DNA of 64,000 nucleotides from Chitinophagaceae bacterium (GTDB lineage Bacteria > Bacteroidota > Bacteroidia > Chitinophagales > Chitinophagaceae): positions 1-64,000 of the forward strand of contig JABFRU010000018.1 in NCBI GenBank assembly GCA_013140985.1. The letters run 5' to 3'. The stretch's first letter is position 1. Each line of letters opens with the position of its first letter. Positions 45,165 to 52,960 of this stretch are shown piece by piece. The position numbers were made by a program, and so were the translations under genes. The notes beneath the pieces were generated by a model. The model was not told the origin of the DNA and ran no database searches. It saw nothing but the letters and a program-made list of their open reading frames with translations.

Positions 45165-47450
45165 TTATTTCCTGGCTGTGATTCTTATTCCTGCAAAAAA
45201 ACGAATACCCTGGTTGGGGGCATACACATAGGCCGGGTCAAAAGTAAGAGCATAAGGATTTTCTGAAGTGGCGACTACCTTTCCTGTTGCATCATATTGT
45301 ACTTCTTTATCAAAAGGATCATGTGAACGGGCAATGATGAAAGCTGTATTCTTCGCCGGTGTCCAATTCAAAAGATTTTTTATACCGCCGAATAATTCAA
45401 GTTTACTGTTAAATCTTTTTGTTACCTGGATATTCTGTATGCTCCATACAGGCGATTTACCAGGCCTTGGATCAAGTGGTGAAATCAACGGCAAACGCAT
45501 CGGGCCATATATATTTCCTGTGTAATCAATGGTAATAGCCGGCTTGGGAAATACATAAGTGATAGCCCAGGTTCCGCTCCATTTTTCTGTAAGCATGGGA
45601 GTTTGTTTGACCAGCTTTCCGGCAGGATCCTTTTCAACCTTTGCAACGTCCTGTACGGTCATCCCCAGCAATGTTTTAAAACGGTGGCCAATATTCCATT
45701 CGACGTTCAGTGTAATACCTTTTGACATAGCATGACCATCAAGGTTCTCATAAATGATCTTTTGCGGGTCGGTCTCGTAATCAGCAATGATCTGGTTGTC
45801 GAAATGCGAATACCAGGCGGATGCATCGATACTTACCGAATGCGCATTTTTTTTCCAATAGTTGGAATAATTCAGGTTGATGTTATAACTACGTTCCGGT
45901 TTCAATGCTTCTCTTACTTCTACAACACGGGAGCCCGTCAATGCTGCATGGTCTTCGGTAAATAAACTCACCACCCTGAAACCTGTCCCGGCATTCAGCC
46001 TGAAAACCTGTTTTTCTGAAAGTGTCCATTTCCAGGCAATACGTGGAGTAAAAATATTTTTGTGAACAGGATGATGATCATAACGGAATCCCAGTAATAA
46101 CTGGTGCTTTGCATTCAGCTTCCATTCATCCTGGACAAATAATCCTGGTATTGTATATTCCTCTGGCTTGTTTTTCCCCGTAAGCGTATCTATCGTGGCG
46201 GTAGAGTTATCATCGTATTGGTTATAACGTATGGCTGTACCAAATAACATATTGTGAGATGCACCCAACTGTTTATCCCAGATCAGCTGGCCAAAGATGA
46301 TCTGCTGTTTACCCATATAAGGGATAATGCCGTAATAAGAATCCTGGTCATGCCCGGTAGCAGAAAAAGAAAAGAACATTTTTTCTGCTACAGGCAATTG
46401 GTAATTACCCATCAATTCCCAACGTTTCGTGTAAATGCTTTCACCATAAATGCTGTCTGTGCCCCTGAAACTCCTGTTGTAGCGCATGTCCCCGCCCCAC
46501 CTGTCCTCATAAAAGAAACGACCCGCCAATGTAGCTATCCGTTTATTTTTTCTTACCAGGCTTAGTTTATTGAAAATCGATATCCTGTGCTGTAATGTAA
46601 CATCGGTAAATTGATCGTCGTTCTTATCAAAAGGATGCTGGTAATTGTAATAATTAATGCCCAACAGGGAAGCAGTTTTACTGCCTATTGTAAATTTCGT
46701 TCCAATATCCAAAGAATGCTCAAACCAGTTTGTTGTCATTGCATTTACTGCAAAGGCAGGTGCCTTTTCCGGCGACTTTGTAATGATATTAATTAGTCCG
46801 CCAATAGCTTCTGAACCATACAGACCAGAAGCAGGTCCTTTTACTATTTCTATGCGGTCTATTAATTGTGCAGGAATACCGAATAGTCCATATACAGAAG
46901 CAAGGCTGCTGACAACAGGCATACCATCAATGGTCACCATTGTATAAGGGCCTTCCAATCCGTTGATATGAATATCGCCCGTATTACAAACACTACAATT
47001 TAATTGAGGACGGACACCATTCACATTTTGCAGCGATTCAAAAAGGCTGGGTGCCGGATTTTTTTTCAGGAACTGTGTTGTATAAACTTCGACAGCAATC
47101 GGGCTTTCCAGTTTTTTTACCGGCCTCATCGTACCCGTCACTACAATTGCGTCTAACTCCTTTTGCAAAGTGGAAAGCAAAAAAAGAACATGGGTTTTAT
47201 TTCCTGGAAAAAATGTCGTTGTTTCATAGCCGACGGCTGTCACTATCAGGGAAGTGGATGAATCCATTACTATGCTAAACTTGCCTTTCTCATTGCATAA
47301 TACAGAACGGGAAGAACCCAATAACGAAACAGTTGCCCCTGCTACCGGCTCACCGGTCTGCCCGTTGAGTACATCCCCATGAACAGTACGTTGGGCAACT
47401 GCAAAAAAACTGCATGACATCACCAGTATTACTATTACTATTTGTTTCAT
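45165..47450 (-). CDS. TonB-dependent receptor, probably for a metal or metal complex
   Basis: 761 residues. Signal peptide at 1-19, a carboxypeptidase-regulatory-like domain at about 20-105 (VHGDVLNGQTGEPVAGATVSL), a plug at about 115-235 (GDIHINGLEGPYTMVTIDGMPVVS, RIEIVKGPASGLYGSEAIGGLINIITK), then the 22-strand barrel ending with the C-terminal aromatic-type strand (RFFAGIRITARK). Odd: the plug contains NCSVCNTGD, a CxxC near residue 155, which could ligate a metal. Last in the minus-strand metal cluster, behind its own TACATTTG promoter and a palindromic operator-like site. Confidence 0.92.
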   Translation of the reverse strand: MKQIVIVILVMSCSFFAVAQRTVHGDVLNGQTGEPVAGATVSLLGSSRSVLCNEKGKFSIVMDSSTSLIVTAVGYETTTFFPGNKTHVLFLLSTLQKELDAIVVTGTMRPVKKLESPIAVEVYTTQFLKKNPAPSLFESLQNVNGVRPQLNCSVCNTGDIHINGLEGPYTMVTIDGMPVVSSLASVYGLFGIPAQLIDRIEIVKGPASGLYGSEAIGGLINIITKSPEKAPAFAVNAMTTNWFEHSLDIGTKFTIGSKTASLLGINYYNYQHPFDKNDDQFTDVTLQHRISIFNKLSLVRKNKRIATLAGRFFYEDRWGGDMRYNRSFRGTDSIYGESIYTKRWELMGNYQLPVAEKMFFSFSATGHDQDSYYGIIPYMGKQQIIFGQLIWDKQLGASHNMLFGTAIRYNQYDDNSTATIDTLTGKNKPEEYTIPGLFVQDEWKLNAKHQLLLGFRYDHHPVHKNIFTPRIAWKWTLSEKQVFRLNAGTGFRVVSLFTEDHAALTGSRVVEVREALKPERSYNINLNYSNYWKKNAHSVSIDASAWYSHFDNQIIADYETDPQKIIYENLDGHAMSKGITLNVEWNIGHRFKTLLGMTVQDVAKVEKDPAGKLVKQTPMLTEKWSGTWAITYVFPKPAITIDYTGNIYGPMRLPLISPLDPRPGKSPVWSIQNIQVTKRFNSKLELFGGIKNLLNWTPAKNTAFIIARSHDPFDKEVQYDATGKVVATSENPYALTFDPAYVYAPNQGIRFFAGIRITARK

Positions 47451-47470
47451 TTGTTCAGCTCCCTCTAAAC

Positions 47471-47496
47471 ATATTTTTAGACACGACTAAAAATAT
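47471..47496 (-). promoter_or_regulatory. palindromic operator-like site upstream of the TonB receptor
   Basis: ATATTTTTAG (47471-47480) and CTAAAAATAT (47487-47496) form a perfect 10-base inverted repeat around six bases. It starts seven bases after the -7 box, so a bound repressor would cover the transcription start. The TTTTTAG...CTAAAAA form resembles DtxR/MntR-type metalloregulator boxes. The regulator is not in the window. Confidence 0.55.
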
Positions 47497-47503
47497 TATT
47501 AGA

Positions 47504-47511
47504 CAAATGTA
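47504..47511 (-). promoter_or_regulatory. Bacteroidota -7 box TACATTTG of the TonB receptor
   Basis: Perfect TAnnTTTG match on the minus strand, immediately upstream of the palindrome and 53 bases from the ATG. Confidence 0.6.
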
Positions 47512-47572
47512 ACAGATTATACCATCCCGGCAAAAAAAGAGAGATTGTTTTTAGTATTGAGGCGGGAAATCA

Positions 47573-48400
47573 CTACTTTTTCTTCAACGCATTCAGGAAA
47601 GTCCTTTCCAAACTTACCTGCCAGCTGTTGTTGGACATACGGCTCATATTGCCGTCAAGCTGGATGCGATAACCAATATTCACTTTGAAATTACTGTTGA
47701 AGATAAACTGTACAGCCGGCGCCAGGTCAATGCAGTGTTTCCTGATATCCAATGATTGCTCGGCAAGTAATTCCGTATATAAATTAACGTTAAGCTGTTT
47801 GTAGTTTCTATATTCTTTGGGAAACAAAAGGATACCGGCTGAAAGATCATAGTTCATCGATTGATAGATACGTTCAGGTACATATATCACATCACTGTTC
47901 CGGGATTTATCAAGCACCTGTGTATGAGCAATGGTGGCTGATAAGGCTAACTTATGCCAGAGTTGTGTAGCTATCAGGCCAAACCCGATCCCACTCTTAT
48001 CTCCCATCAATGTGATCTCATCATAATGAAAAGGCGCATTGGTCTTACTTCCTTCAGCAAAAAAAGCCATGCGAAAATGTTTATGAATAGCATCCTTAGA
48101 TAAAAACCGATACTTGGCATAAATATTAAATGATTCATAAAGGAATTCATTGGTATGCATATTGGATAGCGTTACCCCAGCATGCACCATCAGTTTTTTA
48201 CTGATACCAAACATTACCTGCGGCATCAGCCGGTGTGAGAACCGCTTGTAGATATTATCACTGGTAACAAAATGATCAGTAAGTTTTACACTGATAGAAT
48301 GTGCCGGTATATTGGAAGCCGGTTCCGTAAAAACATACAGCTCCTGTGCTTTGAGTTTACCGAGACCAAACAGAAAAATAACGATAATAATTTTTTGCAT
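47573..48400 (-). CDS. secreted barrel-like protein of the metal cluster, hypothetical
   Basis: 275 residues. Signal peptide at 1-18 (IIIVIFLFGLGKLKAQ). Then beta strands with Tyr/Phe and an even spacing (SISVKLTDHFV, MPQVMFGISKKLMVHAGVTLSN, YAKYRFLS, FRMAFFAEGSK), ending ...NSWQVSLERTFLNALKKK. Likely an outer-membrane or periplasmic barrel. It starts ten bases after the TlpA gene and is probably co-transcribed with it. No named family recognised. Its place next to thioredoxin, HMA proteins and a TonB receptor suggests a role in metal uptake or resistance. Confidence 0.7.
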   Translation of the reverse strand: MQKIIIVIFLFGLGKLKAQELYVFTEPASNIPAHSISVKLTDHFVTSDNIYKRFSHRLMPQVMFGISKKLMVHAGVTLSNMHTNEFLYESFNIYAKYRFLSKDAIHKHFRMAFFAEGSKTNAPFHYDEITLMGDKSGIGFGLIATQLWHKLALSATIAHTQVLDKSRNSDVIYVPERIYQSMNYDLSAGILLFPKEYRNYKQLNVNLYTELLAEQSLDIRKHCIDLAPAVQFIFNSNFKVNIGYRIQLDGNMSRMSNNSWQVSLERTFLNALKKK

Positions 48401-48410
48401 ACAGTGAGGG

Positions 48411-48902
48411 TCAGTCTTCCAGCAAATCTTTCAATGCTTTTTCTAATGCTTTTCCTTCAAGGTCCATGGCAAGAAGCAGCCCGTCCTTATCGATCAGGAA
48501 GGTAGTTGGCAATGCATAAATATCCCAGTCAACTGCAGTCTTTGCATCCCATTTACCGGGTTCATTTACCTGTAGCCACTTTATTTTATCCTGCTTGATT
48601 GCTTTTATCCAATCTTCTTTATTATCATCAAAAGAAACACTGTAGATCTCGAAGCCTTTATCCCTGAACTTATCATAGATCTTCGCTAATCCCTTGTTAG
48701 CTGTGCGGCAAGGCCCGCACCATGATGCCCAGAAATCAAGCAATACTACTTTCCCTTTTAATGAAGATAGTTTGATTGTATCCCCTTTTGCTGAAGGCAA
48801 TGCTATTTCCGAAGCCTGGTCACCTTGTTTGGGTTGCGCCGCAGCAACAACCGTTATAAACAAAATGATAAATGAAGAAAATATTTTTTTCCAATACACC
48901 AT
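48411..48902 (-). CDS. TlpA-family thiol-disulfide oxidoreductase
   Basis: 163 residues. Signal peptide at 1-22 (SSFIILFITVVAAAQ). Thioredoxin fold with LLDFWASWCGPCRTANKGLAKIY (redox CxxC: WCGPC, about 62-66) and the cis-Pro in IYALPTTFLIDKDG. Reduces disulfides in the periplasm, for example in cytochrome or copper-centre assembly. In this setting it may keep Cys-rich metal-binding neighbours reduced (inference). A strong hairpin separates it from the HMA gene upstream. Confidence 0.92.
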   Translation of the reverse strand: MVYWKKIFSSFIILFITVVAAAQPKQGDQASEIALPSAKGDTIKLSSLKGKVVLLDFWASWCGPCRTANKGLAKIYDKFRDKGFEIYSVSFDDNKEDWIKAIKQDKIKWLQVNEPGKWDAKTAVDWDIYALPTTFLIDKDGLLLAMDLEGKALEKALKDLLED

Positions 48903-48913
48903 AAATGATTTTT

Positions 48914-48949
48914 AAAAACTTCTTCTCCCGTTTTTCGGGAGAAGAAGTT
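48914..48949 (-). terminator. strong hairpin / terminator between HMA gene and tlpA
   Basis: Perfect 14-base stem: 48917-48930 pairs with 48936-48949, loop TTTTT (+ strand). On the minus strand it is followed by five T. It would end or attenuate the transcript of the HMA-domain gene. Confidence 0.7.
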
Positions 48950-48956
48950 CAACATT

Positions 48957-49502
48957 TTAAATAGTTACATGATAGATCCTTTCGCCGGCAGTTATGCCAT
49001 CCTTTTCACAGCATGATCCGGTTTTACCGGTTTTTATACACTCCATTTTTGTAGATGCTGCATACTTCTTGAATTGCTTCTCAGTTACAAAATTCCTGTC
49101 AACCACCGTGATCGTCTGCTCACCATTCAACACCCGGTTATCTGCATTCAGAAAATGAAAATTATCATTGCCGATCTTCACATGCTTGTCCTTTTCTATT
49201 TTAACATCACTGAATGTGCCTGTCACTTTCAAACCACCGACCGAAAAGCCTGCATCTTCCACCGCATCCTTCAACGCATCAATTGAAATAGCTGTGCCTT
49301 GTTTGAAAACAATATCAAAAGAAGAATTTTTAATATCAGACTTCACCGACTCAACAAAAGGGATCCCCTGCAATGCTTTATTAATAGCATTGCTGCACAT
49401 GGCACAGGTAAGTCCAGTTGCCTGTAATGTCGCTTTTGAGAACTGGGCACTACCAACAATAGCAGAGAAGGCCGTAACTACAACTAATAACAACTTTTTC
49501 AT
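48957..49502 (-). CDS. secreted heavy-metal-associated (HMA) domain protein
   Basis: 181 residues. Signal peptide at 1-19 (LLLVVVTAFSAIVGSAQ). HMA domain at about 23-90 with ATGLTCAMCSNAINKALQGI (CxxC metal-binding loop) and DAVEDAGFSVGGLKV. A second, unassigned beta domain follows, and the C-terminus adds MECIKTGKTGSCCEKDG, three more Cys. HMA domains carry Cu(I) or Zn(II). Exported copies in Bacteroidota are probably periplasmic metallochaperones. 18 bases downstream of the Cys-tail HMA gene and likely co-transcribed with it. Confidence 0.88.
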   Translation of the reverse strand: MKKLLLVVVTAFSAIVGSAQFSKATLQATGLTCAMCSNAINKALQGIPFVESVKSDIKNSSFDIVFKQGTAISIDALKDAVEDAGFSVGGLKVTGTFSDVKIEKDKHVKIGNDNFHFLNADNRVLNGEQTITVVDRNFVTEKQFKKYAASTKMECIKTGKTGSCCEKDGITAGERIYHVTI

Positions 49503-49520
49503 AGCGAAAAGTTATTGAAA

Positions 49521-50159
49521 TTATTGTTCTGATTTTTTACAACAATCTTTACCATCATGCCCTTCCTTTGAACACTTTCCGTCTTTGCAACAATCCATCT
49601 TTGAATCACTGTCCTTTTTGCAGCAGTCCTTCCCCTCATGTCCTTCTTTGCTGCATTTGCCATCTTTGCAACAATCCATCTTGCCATCTTTGCAGCATTC
49701 TTTTGTGCATTTACCATCCTTACAACAATCCATTTTTCCTTCTTTGCAACAATCTTTGCCTTCATGTCCTTCTTTGCTGCATTTTCCCTCCTTACAGCAA
49801 TCCATTTTTGCAGTATGCGTATCAGCACTTGTTCTGTCATACTTGCAGCAGCTATGCAATTTGTCGTAAGCTTCAGTGGTAGCAGTAAAACCAACATTGT
49901 CATAGCCTACATCAGCAACTTTCTGTTGAATTTTAGCTGTATTAGTAGAACTGCTGTTATACGTTACGGTCAGTTCCTTTTTTTCCATATCCCATGTTGC
50001 GGATTTAGCGCCGGCTTCTTTCGCAGCTTTTTCGATCTTGTTTTTACACATGCCGCAATTGCCGGATACTTTAAAAGTTTCTGTTTTTGTTTGTGCAAAT
50101 GTCAAACCTGGAACTGCCATAAATAATGCGACCAGTGGAAATATTCTTAATGATTTCAT
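49521..50159 (-). CDS. HMA-domain protein with a metallothionein-like cysteine-rich tail
   Basis: 212 residues. Signal peptide at 1-22, HMA domain at about 25-95 (SGNCGMCKNKIEKAAKEAG, CxxC), then HSCCKYD, and from about residue 118 a tail of degenerate repeats (units of the type MDCCKDGKCSKEGHEGKD). The tail holds about 20 Cys as CC pairs and GKC motifs, with His and many Lys/Asp. Such a tail could bind many soft-metal ions. The repeat is also visible in the DNA as an array of related units (49545-49805). No known metallothionein family fits exactly. Confidence 0.88.
   Translation of the reverse strand: MKSLRIFPLVALFMAVPGLTFAQTKTETFKVSGNCGMCKNKIEKAAKEAGAKSATWDMEKKELTVTYNSSSTNTAKIQQKVADVGYDNVGFTATTEAYDKLHSCCKYDRTSADTHTAKMDCCKEGKCSKEGHEGKDCCKEGKMDCCKDGKCTKECCKDGKMDCCKDGKCSKEGHEGKDCCKKDSDSKMDCCKDGKCSKEGHDGKDCCKKSEQ
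49545..49805. repeat. tandem coding repeat of the Cys tail
   Basis: On the + strand the words CATCTTTGCAACAATCCATC and TCATGTCCTTCTTTGC recur several times with small changes. The unit count varies between subtypes, so this stretch is prone to expansion or contraction. Confidence 0.75.
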
Positions 50160-50243
50160 TTTTTTGAATTTAAAATTGAATAACTAAAATACTGATTGAA
50201 TGTGTCAATAAATTACTGAAGCATTCACCTGAACAGGTATTCT

Positions 50244-50636
50244 TTAAATCCTGAAAACATTTATCCGCAAATAAGTATCCCGGGCAGATAACAAAGGAGG
50301 AGAATGATTGTGAAAATGCTTTTGTTCATTGATGTTATAAAACAAGGCAGCAATAAATTCAGAAGGAGTTATCGCCAAAACATCCGGGGCAGGGATCGAA
50401 TGAGCAATGGCGGAAAAAGTATTTTGATCGGTTGAAAGTTTCAACACTTTCACTTGATCATGACAACAGCCATTCGATCTTTTGACATGCATCCCGCAAT
50501 TATCACAGTAAGCTTTAGTTGAACCAAACAACTGGGTAGATGCCAGCCGCTTCATGCAATAATGATAGTTGATCACCACACCGGTACTCACCACCAGGTA
50601 ACAGGCTAATGCTATGACAACAACTAATTTTTTCAT
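50244..50636 (-). CDS. HYC_CC_PP family protein
   Basis: 130 residues from the ATG at 50636 (MKKLVVVIALACYLVVSTGVV, signal peptide or anchor). An in-frame TTG just upstream lies in the promoter box. Carries the signature of this small Bacteroidota family: NYHYCMKRL, then CDNCGM and GCCHD, and near the C-terminus NHSPPLLS. The invariant Cys/His pattern suggests metal binding, and the family is regularly found beside metal-related TonB receptors and HMA proteins. Head of the cluster, with a TACCTTTG box directly before it. Confidence 0.85.
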   Translation of the reverse strand: MKKLVVVIALACYLVVSTGVVINYHYCMKRLASTQLFGSTKAYCDNCGMHVKRSNGCCHDQVKVLKLSTDQNTFSAIAHSIPAPDVLAITPSEFIAALFYNINEQKHFHNHSPPLLSARDTYLRINVFRI

Positions 50637-50642
50637 CCGGTT

Positions 50643-50650
50643 CAAAGGTA
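50643..50650 (-). promoter_or_regulatory. Bacteroidota -7 box TACCTTTG
   Basis: Perfect TAnnTTTG match on the minus strand ending six bases before the ATG of the HYC_CC_PP gene. Confidence 0.6.
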
Positions 50651-50715
50651 ACCAGAAATTTCTGCCGTAACAGTATTATGCCCATGATTTTTATCAGCGC
50701 TGCCTTCCTAAACCA

Positions 50716-52701
50716 TTAATTAACAAAACTCCACCAGATTCCTACCCGTATCTGCAGGCCGGGCAATGGATAATCCGGCGCCACCAGGTTATTATTGGTA
50801 AAGCCGAACCCTTCTCCTTGTAGTTTTCTGCCCGTATTCAGATTTTCAAACCTGATAAATGCCTTAAAAGGTTTGATCCGGAAATGGACATATGCTGAAA
50901 TATCGGGCAAATCATTTTTGATGGTAATACTATCCTGGTAAAAGAATTGTCCCAACGCAGGCGAATAATTATCGGCTTTGTAAGCCGCCCGGTATTTTAT
51001 TTCCAGTCCCATGGCAATATCAAGGTTTTTAAAACCGAGATTGCCTTCATAAGCAATACGATTGCGGGTGTAAAAAGGAATGACATTCACTGGTACATCC
51101 CCAATTACCTGCTGAAAATAAACTTCGGCATGCCAATTCCATCGCTTGCCTATCTTAATTGTTTTTTGTAAAGCAAACTGCAACACATTGAACAGGGTAC
51201 TCTCCTGCTGTAATTCATAATAATTGGTGATATAAGAGTAATTGGTGAGCAAATAATAATGACCGGTAAGCCTGAACTTGAAAGATGGCAGAAAATAAGA
51301 AGCGAAGAGATGAGTATTATTCTCTTTCTTGAAATTAGTTACCGTATTATGAAAATAAAAACTGCTGCGATTATCAAAATTAAAAGAAGGTGTGCGGCTC
51401 GCATTCTCAAATCCTAATTGCAGGTAGCCTAACTTTTTCCCCAGCAATCTTTGCAAACTGATATGTAATTCGAAATCCCCGGCATTGAATCCTGTAAAAA
51501 ATAATTTCCCGTTGGCCTGTATCTCCCATTGCTGATTTTTTGTTTTATTCCGATACTCCGCATGACCAAAGCTGTTGAAGAAGGTTTTTTTGCCGGATGC
51601 CAATTCACCACTGATGTTTTGCAATGTGATACCCAGCTTAATGAACTGCTGAAGATTTTTTGCATCCGGGAACTGGTAAATGGAAAAATCATTGGAGATC
51701 GCCTGCCACCGGTCTTTCAGAATAACAGTATCTGTTGGTTTTCGCAATGTGGTATCATAATATTTTTTATAATAGACCGAGTCGGCCCTGTAATCAAGAA
51801 ATACGAAATTGCCTTTATCAACCTGCACCGTATGTTCAAACCGCAAACGGGGAAAAAACAAAGGAGTAACAGTAGAATCTGTAACAATAGAGTCTTTCTT
51901 TCCCAGGTCATATTGCTGTCTTAACAACGCAGTAAACTCACTGTACTGGGTGCCGGTGGTGATCTTGGATGAGAAAAAATTTCCTGAAAAAGCATTTACA
52001 CCACCGATATGCGTATTGATATTAAATCTTTCCTTATAAATAGGATTATCTAAAATACTGACAGGACCCGTATCAATAATGCCGCCATTCTCCCATGATT
52101 GTATCTTACTCCCCAGCAAAACAAAATAATTATTGTATCGCAGGTTATTCGATTGGAACTTTGAAGTGAATAGATAATTGTTGTGATTGGTTCCCTGGTT
52201 TTGAAAAAAACCAGGTGAATTGATCAGCTTGTATTGAAAAGCAATATTCCAGGAGGGCTTAACATTTTGCGTATGCATTAGCTCAATGACCTGCTCCACC
52301 CGGCTGCCCAGCAAATAATTTATTTCCGAATAAGGTCTTGTAGTATTAAAGAATCTTACTTTTTCTAATTTCCATTTGTACACATCATAAGCATGGAAGC
52401 CGGGATCAAATCCTGCGGAAAGAACCGGTGAGAACAATAATGATCTTGAGGCATTGCCGATATTACCCAAATAAATATTGGTGGCTGGAATAGGGAAACG
52501 GGTTGAAAAGTCACTTATAGATGAATCCAATTTGTAAGCTCTTACCGAATCGAGGTAACGAAAACTGATCGTAATGGAATCCTCATGTTTATTACGACGA
52601 CGAAGACTGTCTGATTCGCCGCTGCCTCCGAGCTGTCTTGAACCACCTAACTGTTTTATCTTATTGCCAAGATTGCGGATCACCGGGTCCTGTGCCTGCA
52701 C
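50716..52701 (-). CDS. putative porin (Bacteroidota outer-membrane barrel)
   Basis: 661 residues from a GTG start giving MQAQDPVIRN. In frame upstream lies a perfect signal peptide (KKFTYLFFIVLLVSSA) with no ATG, GTG or TTG before it. The nearest candidates are CTG at 52755 or ATT at 52761, so the true start is probably non-canonical and the protein about 679 residues. The body shows the 'putative porin' pattern: LRRRNKHEDS linker, TNIYLGNIGNASRSLLF, EINYLLGSRVEQVIELMHTQN, then many barrel strands, ending LQIRVGIWWSFVN. Solute unknown. Confidence 0.85.
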   Translation of the reverse strand: MQAQDPVIRNLGNKIKQLGGSRQLGGSGESDSLRRRNKHEDSITISFRYLDSVRAYKLDSSISDFSTRFPIPATNIYLGNIGNASRSLLFSPVLSAGFDPGFHAYDVYKWKLEKVRFFNTTRPYSEINYLLGSRVEQVIELMHTQNVKPSWNIAFQYKLINSPGFFQNQGTNHNNYLFTSKFQSNNLRYNNYFVLLGSKIQSWENGGIIDTGPVSILDNPIYKERFNINTHIGGVNAFSGNFFSSKITTGTQYSEFTALLRQQYDLGKKDSIVTDSTVTPLFFPRLRFEHTVQVDKGNFVFLDYRADSVYYKKYYDTTLRKPTDTVILKDRWQAISNDFSIYQFPDAKNLQQFIKLGITLQNISGELASGKKTFFNSFGHAEYRNKTKNQQWEIQANGKLFFTGFNAGDFELHISLQRLLGKKLGYLQLGFENASRTPSFNFDNRSSFYFHNTVTNFKKENNTHLFASYFLPSFKFRLTGHYYLLTNYSYITNYYELQQESTLFNVLQFALQKTIKIGKRWNWHAEVYFQQVIGDVPVNVIPFYTRNRIAYEGNLGFKNLDIAMGLEIKYRAAYKADNYSPALGQFFYQDSITIKNDLPDISAYVHFRIKPFKAFIRFENLNTGRKLQGEGFGFTNNNLVAPDYPLPGLQIRVGIWWSFVN

Positions 52702-52804
52702 AGCCGAAGAAACGAGGAGAACGATAAAAAACAGGTATGTAAACTTTTTTAGCAGTGCAATTCCGTTTGATAAGTGATGATAAACCTTCGCAAAATAAAC
52801 CCTG

Positions 52805-52812
52805 CAAAGGTA
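52805..52812 (-). promoter_or_regulatory. Bacteroidota -7 box TACCTTTG upstream of the porin
   Basis: Perfect TAnnTTTG match on the minus strand, about 50 bases from the inferred CTG/ATT start and over 100 bases from the GTG. This supports translation beginning upstream of the GTG. Confidence 0.5.
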
Positions 52813-52857
52813 ATACCTGTATTAAAACTGTTACTTCTTCGCTAAAAGCCGTAATTA

Positions 52858-52960
52858 ATTTCAGGTTTCATGTTTCTGGTTGCAAGTTTCGTGTTACATT
52901 AAGTTTCCAATTACTATCGTAAAGCCAACCTGATACCAGAGACCAGAAACTTGAAACTAT
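52858..52960. repeat. word-like inverted repeat between punA and the porin
   Basis: GGTTTCATGTTTCTGGTTGCAAG near 52863 pairs imperfectly with ACCAGAGACCAGAAACTTG near 52935. The words fill the gap beyond the punA stop. Confidence 0.5.

Noticed and set aside
49545..49805. Direct repeats that might suggest a CRISPR array
   Set aside because: Units are uneven, without unique spacers, and encode the Cys tail in frame.
49545..50126. Antisense Cys/Leu-rich frames opposite the Cys-tail gene
   Set aside because: Long only because the repeat on the coding strand keeps other frames open. The sense frame has a signal peptide and an HMA domain.
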